A stretch of 64,000 nucleotides of DNA from Branchinecta lynchi (lineage: Eukaryota; Arthropoda; Branchiopoda; Anostraca; Branchinectidae): contig JAKZAP010000021.1 of the NCBI GenBank assembly GCA_023053575.1, positions 9,858,212 to 9,922,211 of the forward strand, read 5' to 3'. Positions 1-12,900 of this stretch are shown piece by piece. Each line of letters starts with the position of its first letter. The first letter of the stretch is position 1. The notes below the pieces were generated by a model. That model saw nothing but the letters and a program-made list of their open reading frames with translations. It searched no databases and was not told the origin of the DNA. A program made the position numbers and the translations under genes.

Positions 1-300
1 TATCGGAATCACCGGAATCTGGACAACAAAATCTCTTTCTTCTTCTTTTTTTTGAACTCACAGGTTTCCCAGGAGGAAAGCGGCAGTGCTTTCGTCCGGA
101 AGTTTATCTCGGATTTCCGCTAAAGTTCACTAACTTGTTCGGGAGGTTATTCCGAAACCAACGAAATTCCAGCAACTAAATCAAAAATATTGTTTCTACT
201 TCTTTTTTTGAACTCGGAAAACGGCAGCGCTTCCTTCCGGAAATTTATCTCGGAATTCGGCTGAAGGCTCACCCGTCCGTATCCACTTGATCGCCGCTTT
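1..300 (-). pseudogene. decayed tandem copies of the last ERCC6 coding segment
   Basis: Downstream of the stop (minus strand) the block around CCGAATTCCGAGATAAACTTCC, normally at 497-511, recurs at 247-261 and 106-120. Each copy is followed by the same landmarks as in the true exon: an AAGCGCTGCC-like stretch, GAGTTCAAAAAA, and an end resembling TTCGGTGATTCCGG. The copies carry indels and stops and cannot code. They look like local tandem duplications of the winged-helix 3' end plus the stop region, now part of the 3' UTR or flank. Confidence 0.75.
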
Positions 301-384
301 CCCCTTCAGATTTCGCAAGCCGGATTTTGCTAAACGTTCATTTGCCCATGTCTCTACTTTGGCGTTCGGACGGTTATTCCGGAA

Positions 385-985
385 TCACCGAAATTCGGGT
401 AACAAAACCCAAAAACCCGTTTGTTCCTCTTTTTTGAACTCACAAATTTCCCTGAGCAGTGCGCGGAAAAGAGCAGCGCTTCCGTCTGGAAGTTTATCTC
501 GGAATTCGGCTAAAAGTTCATCAGTCGACGCCTCTCCCGTTTTAGCCCCTCCGAACAAGACAAAGTTCCTAATCTCCCGTAAAAGCTCCAACTTCGGATC
601 ATCACTGTTCAAAATCGGTCGGCCTTCTTCTTCACTTTCCGGTTCAGCTTCCGGACGCCGGAATCGTGGCCTTTCCGAGTCTTGGAGTGGTAAATCGTCG
701 ATAGTTCCGACTAGCCGATTCCGGTCTCGGATCCGGGCGAGAATTTCACTACTTGTGAGGGGTTTGCTACTTCCTAAGGCACTGGAGCTACTTGAGAGGT
801 CTTCCGATCTTCGCTGTTTCTTCTTCTTCCTCGGGCTCTCCTCGGTCGAGAAAATCGACCCGAAATCCCAGCTATTTTTCGTTTCAGCTTTCTTCTTAGC
901 TGGCGTCTTCAAGGTGATGATTCTGGATGGCGAGGGGTTGTCGGTTCCGACGAGCTTGGTGTTCTGCTTCTGTCCAAATCGGGGC
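385..985 (-). CDS. ERCC6: ERCC6 last exon: tail and C-terminal winged-helix domain
   Basis: Acceptor ATTCCCTCTAG; the first G completes AAG, giving [10 protein letters not shown] as in human KKSRFGKKRN. The tail has a basic patch (PRKKKKQRR), then [14 protein letters not shown], equivalent to human SSLLARMRARNHL. The final about 65 residues ([47 protein letters not shown]) form the CSB winged-helix domain, which in human CSB binds ubiquitin and RIF1 and is needed for repair. The stop TGA is at 385-387. Downstream, degenerate tandem copies of the end of this exon follow. No clear AATAAA is visible on this strand before the window edge. Confidence 0.96.
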
Positions 986-3900
986 CTAGAGGGAATCGCC
1001 GTTAACGCAGGTTATCAACATCAGTGACTAAGATATATTCTTTTCACTTGCAAAGACATAGACCGATACAGCTGTTTTGCGGATTGACAAAGAAAAATAA
1101 ATAAAACTGTATGCAGACAACGTATATTAAACCCGAGGTGACGTCTCATGTCGAAGTCTGGCAGAGTCGCCTCCATTTGGCGCCCCTTAGAACAGGCCGG
1201 TGATTTCTGGGGTGGCCTACTATGGTGGACCTTACCATCCCTTCGTACATCTTATACCATCCACTGCATATTTATACCGTCTAATATTCATACGGTAATA
1301 TCTACAATTTCCACTTTAAATTTTTTTTAATATTGGCACTACCCAGCTTCAGTCGTAAATCTGTCCCAGTCAAAGTCAAGCCGGATCGTTTGAACCAGGT
1401 TTCACAACCCCTTTAGGTCGGAGACACGATTATCGATTTCTCGAACGAAGCGTCCGGACTGGCAGCAAATCGCCTTGTTTTATAACCTATTTTTCACGCA
1501 TACGATTTGTATCTGTACTTCGAGGTCTTCCAGATTTTAGCCTATCAAAATCGCTATAGGTTAGTTGTTGAAGTGAAGTCTGACCGGCTAACAGGAATGA
1601 ACCTTATAAACCAAAAGCGAGATACAAGGTTACGTGCATGGGCTGATCCACGGACTCTCAGATGAAAAACATCAGGAAACGCCTACAACTCGAAAACGAT
1701 CTCTTTTTATCGTAAATTATTCTGACTATAAGCGAACTTCTCGTTCTTCAATTGCTGTGTAGAGCATCGTCCGTCGCGTATTCAGTCGGAACTAAGTTGG
1801 TGGTAAGGTCGCAGATGAAGATTGAGACGGATAGAAACCTTTCAGATATTCTTTTAATATACTCCATTGGGGAGAGATATAGTGCTTATGTCGGGCGAAA
1901 GCCGAAAGTTTGTTTCGTCAATGAATCGGGAATTGTTTTCACACGTAACGAATCAAATTCAAACCAGTAAAAAGTTGAATTTTTTCGGATGTAGTTTCAC
2001 TGCAGCTTGGCGTTCTTTTGCTTTAGTTATGAAACTACACTATGTCGAATGGAAAAATAAAACGGTACACGGTACTTTCATAACTAAACAAAAGTACGTC
2101 AAAAGTAATCTTTAACCTCTTTAACGAAAGCTGAAAATTAAGATCTGAGGGTGAATATGTACTTTTCATTATAGGAATAATTTCAGTTGCTGCAATGCAG
2201 TTAGTTTTATTTCTATCATTTGTTCGATTAGCGGCAACGGCCCTTTTTTGTCGGTACGTTCGAGTCGTATATTGGGTCCAGAAGTCGTTGAAATGAGGGG
2301 TCTCACCCCCCTTGGCGTGAGTGCCTTAGGCCACCCCTGTTCCCTACATTTTTTTTTCACTTAAACTTCATTCTCTTTGACTCCCAAGCCGGACTCTCCG
2401 TTCACGGTCGGGGTTTAAACTGGGGACGCCCGCAAATCCTTATCTACCCTTTATCACAACCTATCCTGATGAAAAATTTGTAGCCTGCGTAGTAGTATGG
2501 TAGTAGTACGAAAACGTTGCATGTAATACTATGTAACAGCAAAGAATACTATCATTTAATGTGCCTCAGACCGGTCCACTCTTATGTAGTAGCATCCTGT
2601 CTTGCCATAGTAGCATCCAGTCTTGTCAATAGTAGCATATAGTAGTATGCAGTAACACGGTAGCCTTGAAGCAGAAGCATGTAGTAGCATCGTTAGTACT
2701 GCATGTAACTTTTTCGTACTACTTCATAGTACTATTTTGAGATAAATTTTTCATCGGGAATTAATACACTGTAGAAAGAAAATCCAGTAGAGATGATATT
2801 AATCCCAGTAGGGAATACTGCAGTTGACTTTAATCCTTCCTCGGAGAAACTTTTTACAGTGTACCTTCCAACACAGACCAATAAAAAAAGACCCAAGACC
2901 AATAAAAGGCGAACTTTGTTTTCACCCCAACTTTAACAGTCCATTGTGGACAGCCCAGTGCTCTACGAGGTGTCTATCTGGAGTCTTTATATATATATAT
3001 AAATGCAGCAAAAAGGCTCTCGCCTCTATTAGCTTATTTTGTTAATAATTTCTCTCTCTTTTTACGACAATGCTACTTACTTCTTAGCACCGTGGCTGCC
3101 TGTCCATGTTGGAACCCCAGCCGTCGCGGAGAAACATTCGCTCCGCGATGCTTTCAACGTCTGAGCCGCTTCTTTGGCCACCTTTTCCGCTTCCGCTTCA
3201 ACAAGTTCGAAGTCCGGAGCCGATGACTCCATAATGACATCATGCTTTAGAACGGATTGTAAACCTATGGGAAGATAATCTTGTCTGAGGCATTATACTG
3301 ATGGCAACAAAGCAGACCCAGGCCTTTGCAGAATTCTACGAAAATTATCAGTAAAATATTTGCAGTTTCCAGTTTTCGTCGGAACAAGTTCCGTCGGAAA
3401 AATTGGGCGTCCCCCACCCCACCCCTTCCAGAACCCCTCGCACTATTTACTCTTAAGTATTTTAAATATTTGAATACTTTAAAACTAGGTTGTGCTTTCA
3501 ACAAATAACCCACGGTTTTGGCTATTTCAGGCCTTTTCTGAGACCCGCTGACTTGCAGCGAAAACAGGGAAACAATTTACATAACCGGTTTTGGGATCCC
3601 AAAACGTAAGTGGAGGGATACCTATGACATCGCAAAAGTTGTCCATCTGTTAGCACGATAACTCTCGAAGGGATTGATATATTTTGATCAAACTTGGCGT
3701 GAGGACTCTTTAGGTCAAAGTACAGGTCAAGTTCGAAGATGGGCTATGTAGCTCTATATTTAGGGGTGGGGGAGGGGTTTGAAATTAAGGGGAACAACAA
3801 ATATTTTTTAAAAGCTAATGGGATAGTTTAGGGTAAGGAGAGATGCTGAATCCGAATATGAAATTTATTTTCTTGCCGGACAATTAGTTCGGCCGGAATC

Positions 3901-6900
3901 CGGCCAAAACCGGAGAATCTGTTCGATTTGCGGGTAAGAAGACATACTGAATTCACATATGACAATCATTTTCTCACCGGACGTATAGATCGCTCGGAAT
4001 CCGGCTGAAACCGGAAAATTTGTTAAAAGTAAAAGTTTAATCTGAGGTTGATTAGAGGTTGGATGTAGGGGTAAGGAGACATACTGAATTCGTTTTTAAG
4101 CTCTATTTTTTCGCCGGACAAGTAGTTCTGGAGTTCCGCCGGAACCGGAAAATTGGCAGAAGTAAGGAAGGAAGTTTCAATGTGCTTCGTCAAACAAGAT
4201 ATGACTTAAAGGGGTGAACACGCATGCTGAATCCAAATCTGAACTTGGTTTTGTCATATGATTAGCTATTTGGCCTTAATCTGTTTCTAAATTTAATAGT
4301 AAAAGTGCTAAAGGAGTCTGGCGAAGACAAGACCCAGTTGTCTGGATCAGATTTGAAGTTTTGGGATACCATCGAAACCTTTGGTCTTGTTCTGATAGGT
4401 TGCAATCCATTTATCAGGACCATCATGGTTATCACGGTAATGTGAATACCAAGACAATACTCGGATACGAGGAAATATTGAGGTTCCTCGGCTAGTTACA
4501 AGTAGGTCTTCCGCCTCCATTATTTACAGAGCTTCCAAGCTGTGGAGTAAACTGTAAAGGTATTAGAAAATAGGTAATTTTAACCATCTTAAGTCTGATT
4601 TACGTGTGAAGTTGCTCGGCAGGTATGCCTTCGAAACTGATTAAACAAATCTTTCTGAGGTTGTTTTTCTGTAATATTTATATAATTTTCGTTTGTTGTG
4701 TTTTGTTGTTTGGGGGTCACGTAAGGTAATGTTTTTTGTTGATGTTCTGTTTTTTTGTTTTTTTTATCGATACATGGTCTCATTCTCCATATTTCTCTCT
4801 TCTCTTCTTTTTTCTTACATGTTAGGACAGCCTCGTTGAAAACAAAGTGTTTATTTTCAATAAAACTGTTCTGCTACTACTACTAGCCTACTATCAATTC
4901 ATTCGATATGTCATCACTTGGACACAACCGTGTTTTATGTTATGTTACAGAGGCTGCTGCCCAAACCCGTAACCGGACTAACGGCACAAAGGACGCTTTG
5001 CTGCATATGGTAGCGTAGCTTTATCCATTAAAAATTACATCCAATTTGGACTCACCCGACTTAAACAGCTTATCGAGGACATACTCATTCTGCAACTCCT
5101 CCGATTTCCCATTGTCTTCATCTATTGCTGAGGTTATCGTCGTCTTTTTCTCAACGTTTTCTACAACTTCTCCATCAATCTTTTTCATCTTTTTCTTCTT
5201 TGATGGTATAGCGGCATCGGCGCGAACTAAATCGTCCGTTTTTCGCTTTCTCCTGCGACGTCCAACAATTTCAGATCCGGTTCCAGCGAAAATTGCCCCT
5301 GTCTCAGTTCCTACAACAGATGAAGCAAATGACGAATCCAATCTTTTTGAGCGGCACAGCTGAAAGTCCACGACGAGGTCCCCAGCAAGAAATAATCTGA
5401 CATTGTTGTCATAAATTCTATACCCCAAAATACCCTACATGACGACTCTTTATTTTCGTAAATCATAACACTGAGGAGGTTTTCAAAGCACACCTCGCAC
5501 TATTTACTGTTTCTGTTCCTATATACAAAACTAGGTAAATACTGTAGAACTAGTCTTTGACTTAAATTATACACGGCTTTGGCTGGTATAAGCCTTTTTC
5601 CAGGCCCAATAACTTCTAGTACGAACAAGGCAAAATTGAGAAAACCGTTTTACGCATCAATAGTAGGACACCCGAACACCCGCCGGGAACATGGTACGCA
5701 TGGAAAACAGTGAAAAGCGGCAATTATGAAAATTAGTGAGGTGTCGTTACGGGCTGAAATATTACATGTGAAATTCCGGTCTCGAGGCTTGAAAATTGAC
5801 ACATGTGATTACGGAAGAAGGTTGCATTGGTATTGTAGGTGGGACGGGTCTTTTAAGTGTTCCAAGACTTGAGACGGTGTGAATTGTACCCAGTGACTTG
5901 ATTGTTGTCCTTAAAGGACCCCTCGCACTATTACTCTTCAACTTGCAGTATTTTAAAATGAGGCTAAAATTAGTCTGTGCTTTCAAGAAATAACCCACGG
6001 TTTTGGCTGTTTAAGCCTTTTCCGAGAACCGTTGACTTGTAGCAAAAACAGGGAACGCTCGCCGGAACATAACGCGCATGGGAAATAGTGAATAGTGCCA
6101 AGAGCAAGCTTATGGAGCTATCTTTACCGGGCTTCGAATGTAGCATATGAAATTTGGATCTCCAGGCTTACGAGTTTATGAATGAAATTACGACAGAGGT
6201 TCCACAGGTTGACAAGCACGGCGGGTCCTTCAACTAGAATGCTTTCTAGCGGTTTCTCTACGGTTTTATGCAAAGGCAAAAGATGTTTGGGGGGAGGAAA
6301 TTTATTTTAAAGCTGGGTTGTCGGGAGTAGATTTAAAGTGGATGGTGAGTTTAAGGGGGGGGAGGATTAGCTATTGGGGAGAAAAGAAGGTTTATAGGAA
6401 AAAATAGGTTAAAGAATGGCCCTTACTTTTGCCCAATGTGTGGAAAGGTGGATGAGGATGTGTTCCACTTTATGTGTGAATGTGAAGGATTGAGTGATTT
6501 AAGGGTCGAATTATTTGGGGTGGGAATTACTAGGGAGGAGTGGCTACTAGACAAAATTGGAGGTACAAATATGGGGGATATTCGTAAGGTGGCTAGATTC
6601 CTCCGCGTTGGTTTGTCCCATAGAGAGCGATTTTTGTAGTTTGTTGTGTTTTTTCTTGTTTTGTTGCCATGACCCCAAGGGTTTTTTCGTGCAATAAATT
6701 CATTCATTCATTCATTCATGGACGACATGACCGGTCGGACTAATTCTTTACCTTCTTTGTCTCCCTCTTGTAGTGTGAACAGTTCAAACAGGTCATTGGA
6801 CTTGAAGAAGCGTCTCTGCTTTGGATCTTTAAGGACCTTGTTCATAAGAAACTGCTTGAAGATCTGACGATGGTAGATTTTCTCTTCGATTGTACCAGAG

Positions 6901-9900
6901 GTGAGTAGCCTAGAAAGACGAAAAGATGAGCGAATTATTTTTATTTCCAATCAACAGCCAGGTGTATTAGAGATGTTTTTAAAAGCCGGAAACATTGACC
7001 AAGACAAAGATTGAAAATAAAAGGTGAAAGAGCCCCACCCTACCTCATGCCCTTATTTACAATTTTGTTTTGCACAGGTAACACTGATCTAAAAACTACT
7101 CGGACACTTAAACCAGAATACCAAGCTTTAAAAACTTTTACCAATACAAGATGGATATTAGCAGAATATAAACTTAACAGAGCTGAAGCATGCGAAAGAT
7201 TATCGAAAGCACCCTTAATGTCTACCAACAGACATAAAGTGGCTGACCCGTCTCCCAAGCAGAATTATTATTGATTAGATACATAATCCAGAGAACTAAA
7301 ATACTTCTTCACACACAATTCGAACAACTTACTTATTTGGCAACTTTTAGTAACGGGCCGGAACGAATCACAAGAATCATAAAGCGCTTTTCCATTATAA
7401 GGGATAGGAGAAACTATACCTATTTTAAAAGAATCTGGGACTAATCCGGAAATAAAAATAAGGTTAAAAAATGTTAAAAGTTTCGAATAAAATGTAGGGG
7501 TTTCAAACTTAATATGACTAGAGTACACACCATCATAGTCTGCTGTACTTTTAGATTTCAGACCCTTTACAGCTTCTTCAATATCCGCAGACGTGAGAGA
7601 AATACTATCTAGTTCCTGAGAAAGAAAAATATTATCCAACCGATGTAGATCTTCCGGGTCATCAGAAGAGCCAGAAAAGAAACCAAGAAAGTGCTGGTCG
7701 CAATCCGAAAGCGAATTTCTTCATTTCTTTCGAGATTTATTGTGCTTACAGACAGACAGACATTTTGGCGATGTGATAGGTATCCCTCCACTCACGTTTT
7801 GGGATCCCAAAAACAGATATTCAATCACATCACTAAGAGCCAAACTTCTTTCCCACCAGTTTGACAAAAACTGATGAAAGCGAGACGACTTTTTCTGATT
7901 CTACCATCAGTTACCATGGTCGGACCGTGGTATCTGAATATCAGATACAATGATAACTGCAAAAACGCCTTTTGACCGCTGTATCAGACACTACGATAAC
8001 CGCAAAACGACTTTAGACCGTGGTATCAGATAACATGGTATCTGCAAAAACGCAACTATTATGTTTATTATTATGTTGCGCTTCACAACTTCTCGCCGTT
8101 TCGCCACTTTCAACTTTCCAGGTACGGAGTGGACTCACTTTCCACGTCACTTCCCAAAACTAGCGGAGCAAAAGAACAGCCTCGGAAAGCGAAGCGAGTT
8201 TTAGCTGAGTCACAAGAACACACGGTGGATAAACCAGCATAGTTTCCCAGACCGCCAGAATCGACCTCTGTATTCAGTGAATGTGAACTGTTCGATTACC
8301 GAAAAACCCACCTAAAAATTGTAACGTCCTTCTTCTGCCCAATCCTCCATGACCTCTCTCTGGCCTGCACATCCGTCATTGGGTTCCAGTCCGGATCATA
8401 AATCATAACTCGGTTTGCCCCCGTTAAATTCACACCGAGCCCTCCGACTTTCGTTGTTAGAAGAAAGACGAAGATGCTGGGATCGTTGTTAAACTTTTCG
8501 ATAAGGGGTTGGCGAGCTCCAATGCTCACAGAGCCATCTAAGCGAAGGTAGCGATACTCGCAGATTTGAACGAAGCGCTCGAAGATGTCAAGCATCTGGA
8601 AATCAAAGAAAATAAAACTGCGCTGCCTGCCGTTGAACAGGTGAGTGAGATGTAGTGGCTGACCTTTCTTCTAGTGATCCTGCCTGGCTGAACAGCAAAT
8701 GTATCTGTCGCTGCTAGTTGTGGCGAGCTTGGAGGGAGAACTGTGATGTGGGTTCGACCTGAGGTCTGTGTGACTTGATTGGTGGATGCTTCTTGTCTTC
8801 CACTCACAATTTCTAGTCCGTAGCAAAAACAGTTCTCTTTCACCTTCGGTCGGAACAAGACCTCGGTTACCTTACGTTATATTCATGAAGCCATCACAAT
8901 CCCCCCCCCCCCCAGGGGCGTCCCAAGCCTTTCTTCATTTGGGCGGGGGGGGGGGGGGGGGACCTGGTAAAAATTGACCGAATCGGTTCCTGATATTGAC
9001 AGAATTTATAATTTGTTTCTAAAACACAGCAGGTTGCCTTCAAGAAGCTATAATGAAAAAAAACTGCATAGTATCTTGATAGTATGTACAAAATTAAGTC
9101 TAAAGAGAAAATTTGGCGTGTTTCACGCTCTTCCAGTTTGCCAACAGGACTTGAATATGTGCCGACAAAAAACGCAGTTGCTGCCAAGCGACAACGTCGT
9201 GAACTGCTGTACCCAGGAAAAATTAAAGCGCCGCATGAAATTTTTTTGAATCCGCTTTTTCTTGCAAATCCTAGCACTTAACGTGGTTCAAGCACCCCAA
9301 TATTCGAAGCCTGAAACGCCAACTAAATGACGTACCTTTCTTCTAAATAGTGAAGACTGCTAAATGTGCCGCAGGTGACATTTTTTGGAAACACTCATGA
9401 GTGCTTTTTTGCGATCCCAGGGCTACCTATTAAACCACAGAGCTGCCTGGCGAAAAAAGGGTCCATCCAGGGTAAAGTAGATGTAAAGTACATTTATTCT
9501 GAATTTACAGCAAACAAAAATCGGCTAGTTTCCACGTCAAGAGACGTGCTTATTTCTGAAGTTCTGCAATCATTAGAAGTATAAGTTAAGTACTGATCAG
9601 AAACCAGCTGAAGCTACCGTTAGATGGTAAAGAACAAGAGCTAAATAAATGCCACTTAAATTACCAAGCTCAGTAAGGGGTGAATCAAATAATGAACTCA
9701 CACTACTGAAAAACTAACTTAAAAAAATAAGGAGCATGTAACGACCGAATTTCGGAATGGAATAAAACTCTTGGTAGAACCACATAAAAGAACCGAATGA
9801 GGCAGGTCTGGTAACAGATTCGGACCAAACAAAACCAGGTGAATTGCCGAATTCGGTAACGAATTAGAACTAAAAGAATCTGATTAATTATTCACCGGAC

Positions 9901-12900
9901 TTTTCTCAAGTCCGTATCTGTTCTATCGCATTTGGTCAATCCATTTCATAGTTCGGTGATTAATCAGAATAAAAAAAAGTTGGATGAATTTTCAAATTCT
10001 GTCACGAATCAGAACAAAATGAATCTGATTAATGACCGAATTATGAAATGGACCGAACGAATCCGGCAGAACAGATACGGACTTGAGAAAAGTCCGGTGA
10101 ACAACCGAATTCGCTAACGAGTGTGGCCAAATAAATACGTAAAATAACCGAATTCACGTAGGGACGTACCGAATGCGGTGAAATCGACTGTAATGAAGAC
10201 AAGTTGGATTAATTACCAAATTCGATAAAGAATGGGAACCAATAAACACGTTACATCGCCTAATTCGGGTACAAAAGATTTTATAATAATAATAATATAA
10301 TAATATTAATTTTATTTTGTAAAACAGGCATCGCAGCGAAAATTTGACCGAATTCCCAAAACGTAGCCCCCCCCCCCCCCCCCCGACTCTGGCTGTACAA
10401 ATGTCTAACCTGTTTTGACTGTGAGAATAGGAGTACTCTGTGCCCTTGTTTCTTCCAGATTCGAAGGAGCGATTCGACGACTATCATTTTTCCCGAACGT
10501 TTCCAATCGCAGTCGGCCGACTCGGAATCCCAAGACAGATCCTGGAAAAAGAAACTCATCTGTAAATCTTCGGTAACTTCGAAATATAGTGGGGGTATGC
10601 TTCTTTTACCCCTTCGCTAAATTTTAGACAACCTTGGCTTTGCTTTCCGTATCTAAAACAGTCGAATCGGACTCGGATAAATTAAAAACTCGATATCTTC
10701 TAAGGAGTGGCATGTTCAAGTGTGGCTATTTTTTTGGTAAAAGAATGAAACCCTATTCATAACTTTCTGGGTAATGGTAACCTAACACCAACCAAAAATA
10801 AATTCGTTTATTATCGTAACTGTAAATACCTGCTCTGCCTCCCTCCCTGGACAAGAAACAGTGAAATACCAATATCACAATAACAATATCACTGACCCAT
10901 TTACAGCACTTCAACAACTTATACAGAAATGCAACAATAAAGTTAAACATGAATGGAAGCGGTTAATTCTCTCTATAGTCGCTTCTATAAAAGGTTAGTT
11001 TTATGGAGCCGAGCTAACGAGCTCATATCCACGCCGGCCCCCAGTGGTTTACATACATGGTTATGAGGTCTTTTTTAATTAAAGAACCTGAACCTAGACA
11101 GGTTATGTTGTCGTAGTCTCTTTGTTTGTTTGTTTTCCTCTTATTACAGTGTTTCAATGTTCTTTTCTTTACTTTTTCCTACTCCCCTTGTGCTTTTTAT
11201 TGGGTGAAAAATAAAATTATTGTTATTTTTTGTTTAATTTCCTCTGTTGTTTACTTTTGAATAATCTGTTTAATATGTTGGGATTCTTAGGACGATTAGG
11301 CAGTGACTCTTGCAGTTATATTGACGCCGTTATATTGCCGTTTAAGAGTTTAAAAACAACTGGGCAGAGATAAGCAAATGATGAAAAAACTACAGTAAAC
11401 GGTTTTAATTTGACTTTGTTTTACTTGAATTTTACACTCAAGCAACTGGTCGGAGATAAGTAAATGATAAAAAAAACCTACAGTAAATGGTTTTTTGTTT
11501 ACTTTGTTTTACTTGAATAACTATTTACACTCAATATTGATGAATGTTTGTTAGGTATGAATTCCATCCTATTCTTCGCGCCAAAATTGGCAGCGTTCAA
11601 AGACGCACACCGCTACAAAATAGTTTTAATTCAAGGAGTCATGCTTCGCGTACATGAAGCTTTGCCGGCTGTTTTCTGATTCCGACTATGTTAAACTACA
11701 GCAAACATGCGACTGTTCTGTAAAGAAACTTATATTATTGCGAAACAGATTATCCGTCTTAAGCCACTGTTAAATAAATTACTGTTGTGCCCAGCACAAC
11801 TTTTGTCTTTCTTGCTATTTACAGAAGGCACTAACCCCTCGCACTCGCCGTCGTGACTCATTGTCGTTATGTCAAGGTCAGGTTGTCTAGTCAGTGTTTC
11901 ATTTCGGTTTGCTTCAGTCGCGGATCGGCAAGCAATCTCGCCACATGCCGACCGCTCGCGACGGGTCCGTTTGTATATGCATTGTATTCGCGACCCAGTG
12001 TTTTGTGTTCATCATCTTGTTAGTAAACTAGAATGATATTTCAGCCGTTCTTGGCCAACTAAGGGAAGTAAACATAAGAATTACTAATTAATTGATTGAT
12101 TACCACCAGTGTGGTAAATATGGACAAGCGAAACATACTGGTCAATGTTATTAAGGTAATGGTTCTTTCTAAGGAGCCTGGTAGGCACAGAAGCCCACAG
12201 TTAATTCCACTCCACAAGTAACAAAACGGAGGTGCCCCCGGATTGAGACAAGCGAACATAACAGATTCTAACACTGCAAATAACCTATTGTCATACTGTA
12301 CATTCAGATTGGGTCGAATGCCTGTCTCTGTCAGACACGATCTCTGTTATCTTCGCTGTTACTATGGATCCGGTTTCTTAGACGGAAACAACGGCCCTAA
12401 TCTTTCGTTTTAACGTTCCACTTGGCATGATACCATCTGGGTCCAGTGATATTTTTTCCCAGGAGTAAGGTACTAAAGCGCTGCACTCTGATACTTGGGC
12501 TTAGTCTTTGTTTGAAAAGCAAGTCAGCGGACTGATCCACGGGACAACTACTTCCCTGGTATACACTGATCAGATTGAACCTATAAATAGATTTCTGTTC
12601 CCACCCCAACCAGTGGCCATTTCTGCTTTTAACAGACAACATAATCTAAAATCAAGGTGATAACTAAGTGGCATATAACTTGTGGACGGAGAGAATATTT
12701 CCATATCTCACCCTGTTTCGTCGATACAAGACTATCATAACTGTCGATAAATAATTAGTAGAGTATGGTGTAAATCCTATTCAAAGTTCAGAACTACATC
12801 CATTAAACATCAACCCCCTAAAACTGGACTTCTTAACACTGAGTTAGGGGACATTATAAGAGATTGACGAGTTCAGTAGTCTACTTGAACAAATGGATCA

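Noticed and set aside
287..1027. 246-residue plus-strand open frame
   Set aside because: It is antisense to the last ERCC6 exon and reads serine/arginine-rich low-complexity sequence; the minus strand carries the clear winged-helix domain.
5046..5363. 105-residue plus-strand open frame
   Set aside because: Antisense to exon 12; repeats of Ser/Phe come from the lysine/glutamate codons on the other strand.
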